64,000 nucleotides of DNA from Palsa-461 sp036844945 (GTDB lineage: Bacteria > Actinomycetota > Acidimicrobiia > Acidimicrobiales > RAAP-2): the NCBI GenBank assembly GCA_036844945.1, contig DAIUEV010000001.1:1-64000 (forward strand), in the 5' to 3' direction. Of this stretch, positions 1 through 8,237 are shown in pieces (the first letter of the stretch is position 1; each line of letters begins with the position of its first letter). The position numbers and the translations under genes are program-made. The notes beneath the pieces are model-generated. The model searched no databases and was not told the DNA's origin. It saw only the letters and a program-made list of their open reading frames with translations.

Positions 1-24
1 CGCTGATGGCTCTACCTTCCTTTT

Positions 25-180
25 CCATCGGGAACCCCACAGGGGATCGCTTTGCGCGCTTGTCCTTCGAGGACTGAGGTGAGACGGCGACCCCAGTGGG
101 GGGCCCGGGAGGCCTGACGCCCACAACGGTGTCGTCCCTCGAGGACTGGTCCATCAGCACGGCGCCGTGCCTCCGGCAAC
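25..180 (+). ncRNA. Predicted IS110 bridge RNA with target and donor loops
   Basis: A 5' hairpin CCCC-ACA-GGGG lies at 35-45. Two similar loop modules follow. Module one is closed by TCGC 47-50 with GCGA 87-90 and contains hairpin GTCCT-TCG-AGGAC at 62-74. Module two is closed by CGCC 118-121 with GGCG 161-164 and contains hairpin GTCC-CTCGA-GGAC at 134-146. In module two, 125-133 equals the right-end sequence and 151-157 is complementary to the left end (donor guides). In module one, GGTGAG 78-83 is complementary to the right target flank CTCACC 1498-1503, and CGCT 57-60 equals window bases 1-4 (target guides). This is the architecture described for IS110 bridge RNAs. RNA ends are approximate and expression is not shown. 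Confidence 0.72.
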
Positions 181-206
181 CCGGTCGGACAATCAAAGGA
201 GGTTCG

Positions 207-1475
207 GTGCTCGGAGTTGGGATCGATTTTGCAGAGGAGTTCCACCTGGTGGCCCTCGGCCGGCCCGGCGAGGGGGTGATCGACATCCGCCGGGTGGAGC
301 ACACCCCCGAGGACCTGAGACGGCTCTTCGGGGCCATCAACGAGCTCGAGCCCGATCCCGCCGAGGTGCGGGTGGTGCTCGAGACCCGGCACGGGATGCT
401 CGTCGAAGCCTTGGTGGATGCCGGCTACACGGTGGTGCCGGTGAACCCGGACCTGGTGGCGCGACGACGGGGCCCGGCCAAGAAGAAGGATGACGCCGAG
501 GACGCCCGCATCGCCTGCCTCATCGCCCTCGATCGCTTCGAGCGGCTGCGGCCGCTCATCCCCCACGGGGAGGTGGCCGGCGAGCTGCGGGCGATCGCCC
601 GGGACGACGAGCGGGCGGCCAGGGACGAGCGACGGCTGCTCAACCGCCTGCGGGCCGACCTGATCGCCACCTTCCCGGCCGCCCTCGAGATCGCGGGCGC
701 CGATCTCGGCGCGCCCACGTTCCTCCGCCTCCTCGAGGCCTGGCCGACCGCAGCGTCCCTGCGTGAGGTGCCCCGGGACGAGCTGGTGGCCTTCGCCCGC
801 TCGGGGCGCCACGGCTGGCCCGAGCGCTTCGCGAACCAGGTGGTTTCCAGCGTGTCGGCCGAGAACTTCGTGGCCCGGGAACACCTCGTGGCCGCCAAGG
901 CCTCGACCATCCGCCTCGCCGCCGCCCAGCTGCTGCTCATCGGCACCCAACGTCGGGCCTGGGAACGCCGCATGGGCGAACTGCTCCTGGGCGGCCCCCG
1001 ACGCGGACGGGACCACATCGTGAAGGACCCCGACTTGGGGAAGGCGTTCCCTGGCGGCGAGATCTACCTGAGCTTTCCGGGCCTCGGTGACCGTCTCGCC
1101 GCCAGGGTCGCCGCTGAGATCGGCGAGCACATCGAACAGTTCGACACGCCGAACTCGCTGCAAAGCTATGCCGGCAAGGCGCCGGTGACCAGACGCTCGG
1201 GCAAGAGCGAGCTCGTCGTCTCCACCCGCCTGGCCTGCAACCGCTACCTGCGTGACGCCGTCCAGCAGTGGGCCTTTTGCAGCCTCAGCCGATCGGGCTG
1301 GGCCCGAGTCTTCTACGACGCGCAGCGAGCCAGGGGCAAGGGCCACCACGCCGCCCTCCGCGCGCTCGGCAATCGCTGGCTCGAGGTCCTCTGGCACTGC
1401 GTGCGGAACCGCACTCCTTACGAAGAAGAAGTCCACGTCACCAACCGCAAGCGATACCTCCAGGCGGCCGCCTGA
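207..1475 (+). CDS. IS110 family transposase (DEDD / serine recombinase)
   Basis: The 422-residue protein catalyses IS excision and insertion, guided by the element's bridge RNA. The N-terminal RuvC-like domain shows the DEDD set: D7 in GVGID, E59 in VVLET, and D96 and D99 in KKDDAEDAR. The C-terminal Transposase_20 domain follows FPGLGDRLAARVAAEIG, and the conserved serine of the motif RRSGK is S331. The GTG at 207 was chosen because AAAGGAGG stands at 195-202, albeit only 4 nt away, and because translation further upstream would run through the structured non-coding left end. Length is normal for the family (about 330-430 aa). No frameshift or stop is seen, so the protein is probably functional. 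Only 23 nt separate its stop from the neighbouring DUF58 stop. Confidence 0.93.
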   Translation: MLGVGIDFAEEFHLVALGRPGEGVIDIRRVEHTPEDLRRLFGAINELEPDPAEVRVVLETRHGMLVEALVDAGYTVVPVNPDLVARRRGPAKKKDDAEDARIACLIALDRFERLRPLIPHGEVAGELRAIARDDERAARDERRLLNRLRADLIATFPAALEIAGADLGAPTFLRLLEAWPTAASLREVPRDELVAFARSGRHGWPERFANQVVSSVSAENFVAREHLVAAKASTIRLAAAQLLLIGTQRRAWERRMGELLLGGPRRGRDHIVKDPDLGKAFPGGEIYLSFPGLGDRLAARVAAEIGEHIEQFDTPNSLQSYAGKAPVTRRSGKSELVVSTRLACNRYLRDAVQQWAFCSLSRSGWARVFYDAQRARGKGHHAALRALGNRWLEVLWHCVRNRTPYEEEVHVTNRKRYLQAAA

Positions 1476-1483
1476 GGAGGTGG

Positions 1484-1489
1484 TTGACA
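1484..1489 (+). promoter_or_regulatory. Consensus -35 (TTGACA) in the IS right end
   Basis: A perfect TTGACA lies 9 bp inside the right end. If the element circularises so that right end and left end share one CT core, this box falls 18 bp upstream of TACCTT (13-18), a TANNNT-type -10. Transcription would then begin just before the predicted bridge RNA. Junction promoters of this kind are known for IS110 elements. The spacing was counted by hand across the inferred junction and is only as good as the inferred ends. Confidence 0.55.
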
Positions 1490-1498
1490 AACGGTGTC

Positions 1499-2374
1499 TC
1501 ACCGGGGCGCCACCGCCCGGGCCAGCCGCCGGCCCGCGTCGGCCGCTCCCGCCACCGGCCCGGTCCTCGGGCCGTCGGGCTCGAGGGTGGTCAGCAGGAT
1601 CGGCGAGGTGCGGGCGAGGAGCTCGAGCACGGTCCCGAGCGCGCGGGAGGCGGCCTCGTCGCCGGCCGGCCCGTCGTCGGGGAGCGCGACGGTCAGGTGC
1701 GGGACCGAGGGGTCGGGCCGTTCGACCTCGCGCACCATGAGCGCGCCGTGATGGGCGGTCGCCGGCCAGTGGACGAGCCGGCGGGCGTCGCCCGCGGCGT
1801 AGGGACGGACGCCGCGGGACTCGCCGGCCCATCCGTCGCGGGGGCGCGCCGCGTCGAGCCCTTGGCCGGGCTTTGTCGCCGCGCGCAGAGCCGGGTCCGG
1901 TCGCCCCGGCAGCGGGGCCACCCACAGCGGACGGGCGAGTGGGACCACGACCCGGCGCCGCCACCAGAGCAGTCCGAACGGCGCCGCCGAGGAGATGCTG
2001 AGCGAGACCTGCACGACCGCGCCGCGCCGCGGCAGCACCAGCTCGACGGTGGTGATCCCCACCCCCACGATCGTCGGCTCGCCGCCATCCCCGGCGACCC
2101 GGCCCGGTGCGGTCGCGGTGACCTCGATCCCGACCGGCCGTCCCACCGTGGCGTCGGGCGGGTTGGCCACGACCCGGACCCCGAGGCGGGCGGTGGCGAT
2201 CCCGGGACCGGCCAGCCCCACCACGGCGAAGCCGGCCAGGAGGCAGCCGAGGGCCTGCACCCAGCCCGACCCGCTGTTGTGGGCCACCGCGGCCCAGCCG
2301 GTCAGCGCGACCAGCGTGGCGAGGACGGGCCCGGTCGCCTTTACCGGGCGGGGCACCCGGCCCCGCCCGCTCAC
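1499..2374 (-). CDS. DUF58 domain protein (MoxR partner)
   Basis: The 291-residue membrane protein begins with two hydrophobic segments (about residues 10-25 and 32-55), then a beta-rich region, and carries the DUF58 signature RPYAAGDARRLVHWPATA with LMVREVE near residues 205-235. DUF58 proteins have a vWA-like fold and work with MoxR AAA+ ATPases as chaperones for metal- or substrate-loaded protein assembly at the membrane; the client here is unknown. The GTG start overlaps the moxR stop (GTGA), so the two are translationally coupled. The IS110 element is inserted exactly at the stop codon: the TGA is still present and the protein looks full length. The gene that normally follows, often a transglutaminase-like protein, would lie beyond the element and outside this window. 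Confidence 0.9.
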   Translation of the reverse strand: MSGRGRVPRPVKATGPVLATLVALTGWAAVAHNSGSGWVQALGCLLAGFAVVGLAGPGIATARLGVRVVANPPDATVGRPVGIEVTATAPGRVAGDGGEPTIVGVGITTVELVLPRRGAVVQVSLSISSAAPFGLLWWRRRVVVPLARPLWVAPLPGRPDPALRAATKPGQGLDAARPRDGWAGESRGVRPYAAGDARRLVHWPATAHHGALMVREVERPDPSVPHLTVALPDDGPAGDEAASRALGTVLELLARTSPILLTTLEPDGPRTGPVAGAADAGRRLARAVAPR

Positions 2375-3375
2375 GGTCGCGGCGCGGCCAGCGAGGAGAG
2401 GACCCGCGCGACGACCGCGGCCGCGTGCCGGCCGTCGCCGTCGACGAGCAGGCGGTGGGCCAGGCTCGGCACCGCCATCGCCGCGACGTCGTCGGGCGCG
2501 ACGTAGCCGCGCCCCGACACGAGCGCCTGGGCCTGGGCGGCCCGGACCAACGCGATCGAGGCGCGGGGGCTCGCCCCGAGTCGGACCCCGGCGGCCCCGC
2601 GGGTGCCGCGGGCCACGGCCACCGCGTAGGCGGCGATCGCGGGGGCGACCACCACCTCGCCGGTGGCGGCGATCGCGCCCGCCCACTCCGCGACCGAGCA
2701 CACCGGTCGCAGCACCGCCAACGCGTCACGACCCCCGTCGCGCAGGGTGAGGCCGGCCTCGGTCTCGGCGTCGGGGTAGCCGACGGTGGCGCACAGCGCG
2801 AAGCGGTCGAGCTGGCTCTCGACGAGCGGGAAGGTCCCGAGCTGGCCGACCGGGTTCTGGGTGGCCAGCACCAGGTGGGGCTGGGGGAGTGGCCAGGTCT
2901 GGCCGTCGACCGTCACCTGCTGCTCGTCCATCGACTCGAGCAGCGCCGACTGGGTCCTCGGCGGGGTCCGGTTCAGCTCGTCGAGCAGGACGACGTGGCC
3001 GAACACCGGGCCGCGGCGGAACTCCCAGGTGCCGGTCCGCTGGTCGTAGACGGTGACCCCGGTCACATCGCCGGGCAGGAGGTCGGGGTGCCCCTGGATG
3101 CGGGAGAGCTCGGCCCCGAGCGAGACGGCGAGCGTCCGGGCCAGCACGGTCTTGCCGACTCCCGGCACGTCTTCGATCAACAGGTGACCGCCCGAGATCG
3201 CGGCGACCACGGCGATCCGCACGGCGCCGGGGGCACCCTTCAGCACCGCCGAGAGGTTCGCCTCGAGGCTCCGGGCCAGCGCCGCGGCCGCCCGGAGCCG
3301 GCCGGCCCGGGCCGCTTCGGCGGCTTCGGCGTCGCCGGGGCGGGTCGCGGCTGCTGAGTGGGCCACCTCGGTCAC
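2371..3375 (-). CDS. MoxR-family AAA+ ATPase
   Basis: The 334-residue AAA_3 ATPase has Walker A EDVPGVGKT near residue 70, Walker B HVVLLDELNRTPP near 130, and sensor 1 LATQNPVGQLGTFPLVESQLDRF near 175, followed by the C-terminal lid domain. MoxR ATPases act as chaperones for protein complex maturation together with vWA or DUF58 partners. The GTG start is preceded on the minus strand by a GGGAG ribosome-binding site. The gene is first in the moxR-DUF58 pair and overlaps its partner by 4 nt. A 119-bp gap separates it from the glycerol-kinase gene upstream on the same strand. Confidence 0.93.
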   Translation of the reverse strand: MTEVAHSAAATRPGDAEAAEAARAGRLRAAAALARSLEANLSAVLKGAPGAVRIAVVAAISGGHLLIEDVPGVGKTVLARTLAVSLGAELSRIQGHPDLLPGDVTGVTVYDQRTGTWEFRRGPVFGHVVLLDELNRTPPRTQSALLESMDEQQVTVDGQTWPLPQPHLVLATQNPVGQLGTFPLVESQLDRFALCATVGYPDAETEAGLTLRDGGRDALAVLRPVCSVAEWAGAIAATGEVVVAPAIAAYAVAVARGTRGAAGVRLGASPRASIALVRAAQAQALVSGRGYVAPDDVAAMAVPSLAHRLLVDGDGRHAAAVVARVLSSLAAPRP

Positions 3376-3494
3376 GCACGCTCCCTGGTCGCGAGGGGCC
3401 CGGAGGCCCCGGCCGTGTCACCGGCGGGCCATGTCGGCCCTGGTCCGGGCCCATTCTCGCGGAGCGGCGCCCCGCGGACGGTGATAGCCGCCGC

Positions 3495-4970
3495 TCAGAA
3501 GGTGATGGCCGAGAGCTCCGGGATGGTCTGGAGGGCCCGGGACCGGGCCTCCAGCCAGCGGTCCCGCCGGGCCTCCCGGGTGGCGTCGTCGAGTTGCGGC
3601 TCGACCGTGCGCACGGGCCGGTGCGAGTCGGCCACGTCGTCCTCGTCGCGCCAGATCCCCGCCGCCATGCCGGCGAGGTAGCCCGCCCCGAGCGTGGTCG
3701 CCTCGAGGGTGGCCGACAGCTCGACCGGTCGGCCCACCGCGTCGGCGAGGGCCCGGACGAAGACGTCGTTGGCCGACATCCCCCCGTCCACCCGCAGCGC
3801 GTTGACCGCCAGTCCGCTCTCGGCCTCGGCCGCCTCGAGGAGGTCGGCGCCCCGGTGGGCCACCCCCTCGAGCACCGCCCGCACGATCTCGGGCCGGCCC
3901 GTCCCCCGGGTGATCCCGAGCAGCGCGCCGCGTGCGCCGAAGTCCCACACCGGGGTGCCCATGCCGAGGAGCGCGGGCACGAACCACACGTCGCCCGTGT
4001 CGGCGCACCGGGCCGCGACCTCCGCCGTCTCCTCGGCGGTGCCGACGAGTCCGAGGTCGTCGCGCAGCCACTCGATGCAGGTCCCGGCCGAGAGCATCAT
4101 CGCCTCGACGCCGTAGACCGTGCGGCCGGCCCGTCGCCACGCCACGATTGGGAAGGTGCCGGCCTCGCTGCGGTCGAGCCGTCCCGGCGTCCGTGCGCCG
4201 ATGCACTGGTCGAGCATGCCGCCGGTGCCGAAGGTGGCCTTGGCCAGCCCCGGCCGGGTGCAGCCCTGCCCGACGAGGGCGGCCTGCTGGTCGCCCGCGA
4301 TCCCCGAGATGGTCGGGTGGCCCGGAAGGGCGCGCGCCTCGCCGACCTCCCCCGAGGAGTCCACGATCGTGGGCAGCATCGAGGGCGGGATCCGGAGCAC
4401 CTCGAGCACGCGGTCGTCCCACCGGCTCCCGGTGGGATCGGTCAGGGCCGTGACCGCGGCGTTGGTGGGGTCGGTGACGTGCAGCGCCCCGTCGCTCAGG
4501 ACCCAGGCGCACCACGAGTCGATCGTCCCGAAGCAGAGCTCCTCGGCGGCGCGCTCGCGCCCGGGGTCGACCTCGTCGAGGATCGCGGCCAGCTTGGTCG
4601 CCGACGCGTTGGGCGGGAAGCGGAACCCGTCGGCCTGCAGGGCGAGGCAGGTCCCGACGGTCCGCAGGTCCTGCCACCCGAGGGCGGGACCGACCGGTGT
4701 CCCGGTGCGGCGCTCCCACACGAGGGTGGAGGCCCGCTGGTTGGCGATCCCCACCCCGGCCACCTCCCCGGCGCCCGACAGGGCCGCCACCGCGGTCTCC
4801 CGCACCGCGTCGGCGATGCGGGCCGCGTCGAACTCGACCAGTCCGGGGGCCGGCGTCGACGGCGGCACCGCGACCCGCTCCACGCGCCCGACGACGCCGT
4901 CGCCGTCCACAATGGCCGACCGCACCCCCGAGGTGCCGACGTCGACGACGAGCAGCGTCCTCACGGCCAT
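3495..4970 (-). CDS. glpK: Glycerol kinase-like FGGY carbohydrate kinase
   Basis: This 491-residue FGGY-family kinase probably phosphorylates glycerol to sn-glycerol-3-phosphate. The N-terminal phosphate-binding motif is VDVGTSGVRSAIVD, and glycerol-kinase-like features include GIANQRASTLVWERRTGTP with WQDLRT, the GDQQAALVGQG stretch near residue 245, and the C-terminal signature VDGGMSANDVFVRALADAVGRP. ATG 4970 lies inside the end of the preceding FAD-enzyme gene, a 10-nt overlap that implies coupling. Being third in an operon after glpD and an alkyl-DHAP-synthase-like gene supports glycerol rather than another sugar. The usual GlpK N-terminus (DQGTTSSR) is replaced by DVGTSGVR, so specificity is not fully certain. 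Confidence 0.82.
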   Translation of the reverse strand: MAVRTLLVVDVGTSGVRSAIVDGDGVVGRVERVAVPPSTPAPGLVEFDAARIADAVRETAVAALSGAGEVAGVGIANQRASTLVWERRTGTPVGPALGWQDLRTVGTCLALQADGFRFPPNASATKLAAILDEVDPGRERAAEELCFGTIDSWCAWVLSDGALHVTDPTNAAVTALTDPTGSRWDDRVLEVLRIPPSMLPTIVDSSGEVGEARALPGHPTISGIAGDQQAALVGQGCTRPGLAKATFGTGGMLDQCIGARTPGRLDRSEAGTFPIVAWRRAGRTVYGVEAMMLSAGTCIEWLRDDLGLVGTAEETAEVAARCADTGDVWFVPALLGMGTPVWDFGARGALLGITRGTGRPEIVRAVLEGVAHRGADLLEAAEAESGLAVNALRVDGGMSANDVFVRALADAVGRPVELSATLEATTLGAGYLAGMAAGIWRDEDDVADSHRPVRTVEPQLDDATREARRDRWLEARSRALQTIPELSAITF

Positions 4971-6478
4971 GGCGGCGGTCCGAACGGCGAGGGGAGGCCG
5001 AGCTTCCCCGGGTTGAGGATCCCCTCGGGGTCGAGCGCGTCCTTGAGGGTCCGCAGGACCCCGAAGGACGGGCCGAGCGCGTCGGGCAGGAACCGGCCGC
5101 GGTTGAGGCCGATGCCGTGGTGGTGGCTGACCGCGGCGCCGTGCGCGAGGACGATCGCGGTGGCGGCGTCCCAGGCCCGCCGGTAGTAGGACTCCTGCCA
5201 GGAGAGCTCGGCGTTGTCGTCGCCGTCGCCGCGGGACGGCCGTCGTCCACCGAAGGTGAAGTAGAGGCAGGCGCCGTCGGGGTAGGCGTGGGACTCGTGC
5301 ACCGAGGCGGCGAGGGTGCCCTCGATCCCCTTGAGCGTGGCCACGACCTCGTCGGCGAGCGCCGGCAGGACCGACCAACGGCCCGCCACTTCGATGGTGT
5401 CGACCACGATGTTGGACTTCCACAGGGGGCCGAGCGCCGAGGTGTCGTTGCGCTCGTGCAGCCACCGCTCGACGAGCGAGTCGTCGAGCCGGGTCGCCGA
5501 CCCGCACTCCGCGTCGCAGATCTGCATGGTGGCGTCGACCACCACCGGGTCCGCCTCGTCGAGGATCACCATGACGCAGGCCTCGTGGTCGAAGTTGCGG
5601 CGCGACTCGGTCTCGTCGTAGAGGCGCAGCACCGCCGGGGTCCCGCCGCGGCGGAGGACCCGCCGGCAGGCGTCCAGGCCGTCGGTGAAGTCCGGGAAGG
5701 AGAGGGCCCGGCGGGCCTGGGCGTCCGGCCTCGGCGTCACCCGCAGGCGCGCCGAGGTGATGACCCCGAGCGTCCCCTCACTGCCGAGGAACAGCTGGGT
5801 GAGGTTCGGCCCGGCGGCGGCCCGGGGCGCCGCCCCGTCGGTGTGCACGACCGTGCCGTCGGCGAGCACCACCTCGAGGCCGACTACCAGGTCCTCGATC
5901 TTGCCGTAGCGGGTCGAGTACTGGCCCGCCCCTCGGCAGGCGATCCAGCCGCCGACCGTCGAGATGTCCATCGACTGCGGCCAGTGGCCGAGCGTGTACC
6001 CGCTCCCCGAGGCCCCCAGCGCGGCCTCGAGGTCGGGGCCGAAGGTGCCCGCCGCGACGTCGGCGAGGAGCGAAGACTCGTCGAGGTCGAGCAGGCCCGA
6101 GATCCCGGTCAGGTCGAGCGACAGCCCACCGAACACCGGGACCGAGCCGCCGCACACCCCGCTGCCGCCCGCGCTGGCCGTCACCGGCACCCGCGACTCA
6201 TGGCAGCGTCGCAGGACCGACGCCACCTGGGCGGTGTCGCGTGGCCGTGCCACCGCAGCGGGGAGCGCGGGCACTCGTCCACGCGCCGCCCAGCCGATGG
6301 AGAGCGGCCACCAGTCGCGCCCCATGGCCGCGAGCACCGCGGGATCGCGCACCACCTCGACCCCGTCGGCCGCGAGGGCCTCGGCGACGGCGTCGGGGAC
6401 CTCGACCCGGGTCCCGCCGAGGCGCGCCGTGGCCCCGCCCGCGACCGGCTCGAGCTCGCTCGGGGCTCGACGGGTCAA
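4961..6478 (-). CDS. FAD-binding oxidoreductase, alkyl-DHAP synthase-like
   Basis: The protein has about 505 residues. An N-terminal PCMH-type FAD domain (near residues 60-240) contains PVTASAGGSGVCGGSVP, the STVGGWIACRGAGQYSTRYGKIEDLVVG region and LFLGSEGTLGVIT. The C-terminal FAD-oxidase domain carries VSHHHGIGLNRGRFL, which matches the HHHG active-site motif of alkyldihydroxyacetonephosphate synthase, and the terminal DPEGILNPGK. In eukaryotes this family swaps the acyl group of acyl-DHAP for a fatty alcohol to make ether lipids; the bacterial substrate is not established. TTG 6478 was chosen because it overlaps the glpD stop (TTGA). Position between glpD and glpK, overlapping both, ties it to glycerol-3-phosphate/DHAP chemistry. 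Confidence 0.85.
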   Translation of the reverse strand: MTRRAPSELEPVAGGATARLGGTRVEVPDAVAEALAADGVEVVRDPAVLAAMGRDWWPLSIGWAARGRVPALPAAVARPRDTAQVASVLRRCHESRVPVTASAGGSGVCGGSVPVFGGLSLDLTGISGLLDLDESSLLADVAAGTFGPDLEAALGASGSGYTLGHWPQSMDISTVGGWIACRGAGQYSTRYGKIEDLVVGLEVVLADGTVVHTDGAAPRAAAGPNLTQLFLGSEGTLGVITSARLRVTPRPDAQARRALSFPDFTDGLDACRRVLRRGGTPAVLRLYDETESRRNFDHEACVMVILDEADPVVVDATMQICDAECGSATRLDDSLVERWLHERNDTSALGPLWKSNIVVDTIEVAGRWSVLPALADEVVATLKGIEGTLAASVHESHAYPDGACLYFTFGGRRPSRGDGDDNAELSWQESYYRRAWDAATAIVLAHGAAVSHHHGIGLNRGRFLPDALGPSFGVLRTLKDALDPEGILNPGKLGLPSPFGPPPWP

Positions 6479-8184
6479 GGCGTCGCGGCCTCCCCGGTCG
6501 CCGCCCGCGCCCCGGTGAGCCCGGCGGTGGCCAGCTCGTCGGCGACCGCGCGGCTGAACCGGGCGACCTCGTCGGTCTGCCGGGCGTCGTCCCACCCCAG
6601 CTCCTCGGCCAGGATCCGGGCGACCCCGGGCGCCGCCGCCACGGCCGCCCGGGCATCCTGGATCGAGGCCCGGGTCCGCCGGGCCAGCACGTCGGAGAGG
6701 TGGACCGCCATCTCCTCGCGGGCCGCGTAACGGACCTCCGCGCCCAGGTAGGGGAGCCCCGGCACGACCGGACCGGAGAGTTCGGGACGTCCCTCGGCGA
6801 GCGCAAGCACGGCGTCGGACCGATCCCCGTACCGTCGGTACAGGTGGTCCGGCGCGTCCCCAGGGGCGTTCCGGCGCGACGACGGCGACCCCTCGAGCCG
6901 GAGGTGCCTCGTGACGCAACGGCGCCCCGACCCGCCGAGGGTCCGGGCCACGAGGTCGACCGTGTCCTCGGCCATCTTCCGGTAGGTCGTCAGCTTGCCG
7001 CCCGTCACCGTCACCACGCCGTCGTCGTCGCGCCAGACCTTGTGCCGCCGCGACAGGTCGGCCGTGCGCTCCGAGAGATGCCGGCCGCCGCCCGACAGCA
7101 GTGGTCGCAGTCCGGCCCACACGCCGGTGACGTCGGCCCGGGTCAGCGCGGCGCCGCTGACACCGTTGGCGGCGCCGAGCAGGTAGTCGACGTCCGCGCC
7201 GGTGCACCGCGGATCGTCGAGATCGCCGTCGTAGTCGGTGTCGGTGGTGCCGAGATAGACGAGGTCCCCCTCGAGCCAGGGCACGACGAAGATCGAGCGG
7301 CGGTCCTTGCGGACCGGGATGACCCCTCCGATGTCGGCCGGGAAACGCGCCGCCGGCACGGTCACGTGCACGCCCTTCGCCGGTCGGAGCGAAGCAGTGG
7401 GTGAGGGATCGCCCAGTGCGCGGACCGCGTCGGTCCAGACCCCCGTCGCGTTGACCACGACGCGCGCCCGGACCTCGATGCGGCGGTCCGGGCGCTCGAG
7501 GTCGCGGACGACCGCCCCGACAACGGATTTCCCGGGCCCCCGCAGGAAGTCCTCGACCTCGGCGTAGTTGGCCGCCGCCGCTCCGTGCCCGCACACCGCG
7601 GTGCGGAGGAGCGCGAGCGTGAGGCGCGCGTCGTCGGTCCGGGCATCGAAGTACACGAAGCCGGCGACCAGCCGGTCGGTGTCGAGCAGTGGGAAGTGCT
7701 CGATCGCCTCGGCCCGGCCGATCCGTCGGTGCCGCCGTCCGATCCGGACGCCGCCGGTCAGGTCGTAGAGCCACAACGCGGTCGAGTAGGACCGGGCCAC
7801 CGTCTTCGACACGACCCCGGACTGGCCGAACAGCGGGATCAGGAACGGCAGCACCGACACGAGGTGCGGGGCGTTCTCGAGGAGCAGCTGGCGCTCGGCC
7901 AGGTTCTCGTAGACGAGGCGGAACTCCCGCTGCTGGAGGTAGCGGAGGCCGCCGTGCACGAGCTTGGAGGACTTCGACGACGTCCCGGACGCGAAGTCGC
8001 CCTTCTCGACCAGCGCCGTCGAAAAGCCCCGGCTGGCGGCGTCGAGCGCGACTCCGGCGCCGGTCGCCCCACCTCCGATCACGAGGACGTCGAACTCGTC
8101 GGCGCCGAGACGCTCGAGGTTGTCGGCGCGGGAGAAGCTGGCCGGGCGGGCGATCCCGTCACGCCGTTGCGCGGTGCCCGCCAT
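6475..8184 (-). CDS. glpD: Glycerol-3-phosphate dehydrogenase (FAD)
   Basis: This 569-residue flavoprotein oxidises glycerol-3-phosphate to DHAP at the membrane and passes electrons to quinone. The N-terminal FAD motif VLVIGGGATGAGVALDAASRG (about residue 33) and the GlpD signature SSKSSKLVHGGLRYLQQ are clear. YLGTTDTDYDGD and VTVTGGKLTTYRKMAEDTVD are further family hallmarks, and a DAO_C domain ends the protein. ATG 8184 gives the normal length. The gene leads the glpD - FAD enzyme - glpK string, and its stop overlaps the next start. The Nudix gene lies 53 bp upstream on the same strand and may share the transcript. Confidence 0.95.
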   Translation of the reverse strand: MAGTAQRRDGIARPASFSRADNLERLGADEFDVLVIGGGATGAGVALDAASRGFSTALVEKGDFASGTSSKSSKLVHGGLRYLQQREFRLVYENLAERQLLLENAPHLVSVLPFLIPLFGQSGVVSKTVARSYSTALWLYDLTGGVRIGRRHRRIGRAEAIEHFPLLDTDRLVAGFVYFDARTDDARLTLALLRTAVCGHGAAAANYAEVEDFLRGPGKSVVGAVVRDLERPDRRIEVRARVVVNATGVWTDAVRALGDPSPTASLRPAKGVHVTVPAARFPADIGGVIPVRKDRRSIFVVPWLEGDLVYLGTTDTDYDGDLDDPRCTGADVDYLLGAANGVSGAALTRADVTGVWAGLRPLLSGGGRHLSERTADLSRRHKVWRDDDGVVTVTGGKLTTYRKMAEDTVDLVARTLGGSGRRCVTRHLRLEGSPSSRRNAPGDAPDHLYRRYGDRSDAVLALAEGRPELSGPVVPGLPYLGAEVRYAAREEMAVHLSDVLARRTRASIQDARAAVAAAPGVARILAEELGWDDARQTDEVARFSRAVADELATAGLTGARAATGEAATP

Positions 8185-8237
8185 CCGGCCAGCCTGCCAT
8201 ACGGCCCACGGGGTCCAATCGGGCCCCGGGGCCGCGG

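Larger units (their letters stand above)
3..1499 (+). mobile_element. IS110-type insertion sequence, complete
   Basis: The element holds one DEDD transposase gene preceded by about 200 bp of structured non-coding DNA. The ends are inferred from a CT dinucleotide core at each side (3-4 and 1498-1499), because the left-end RNA carries stretches matching both ends: AACGGTGTC at 125-133 equals the right end at 1490-1498, and CCATCAG at 151-157 is the reverse complement of the left end at 3-9. There are no terminal inverted repeats, as expected for IS110. Only two bases of left flank lie in the window, so the left boundary rests on the RNA match. The right flank is the last codons of the DUF58 gene. 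The element appears intact and potentially active. Confidence 0.8.

Noticed and set aside
1..1499. Terminal inverted repeats or target-site duplication for the IS element
   Set aside because: None found beyond the 2-bp CT core, which is normal for IS110.
4697..6730. Plus-strand open frame antisense to glpK and the FAD enzyme
   Set aside because: Arginine/proline-rich shadow translation without domains; the minus-strand genes are certain.
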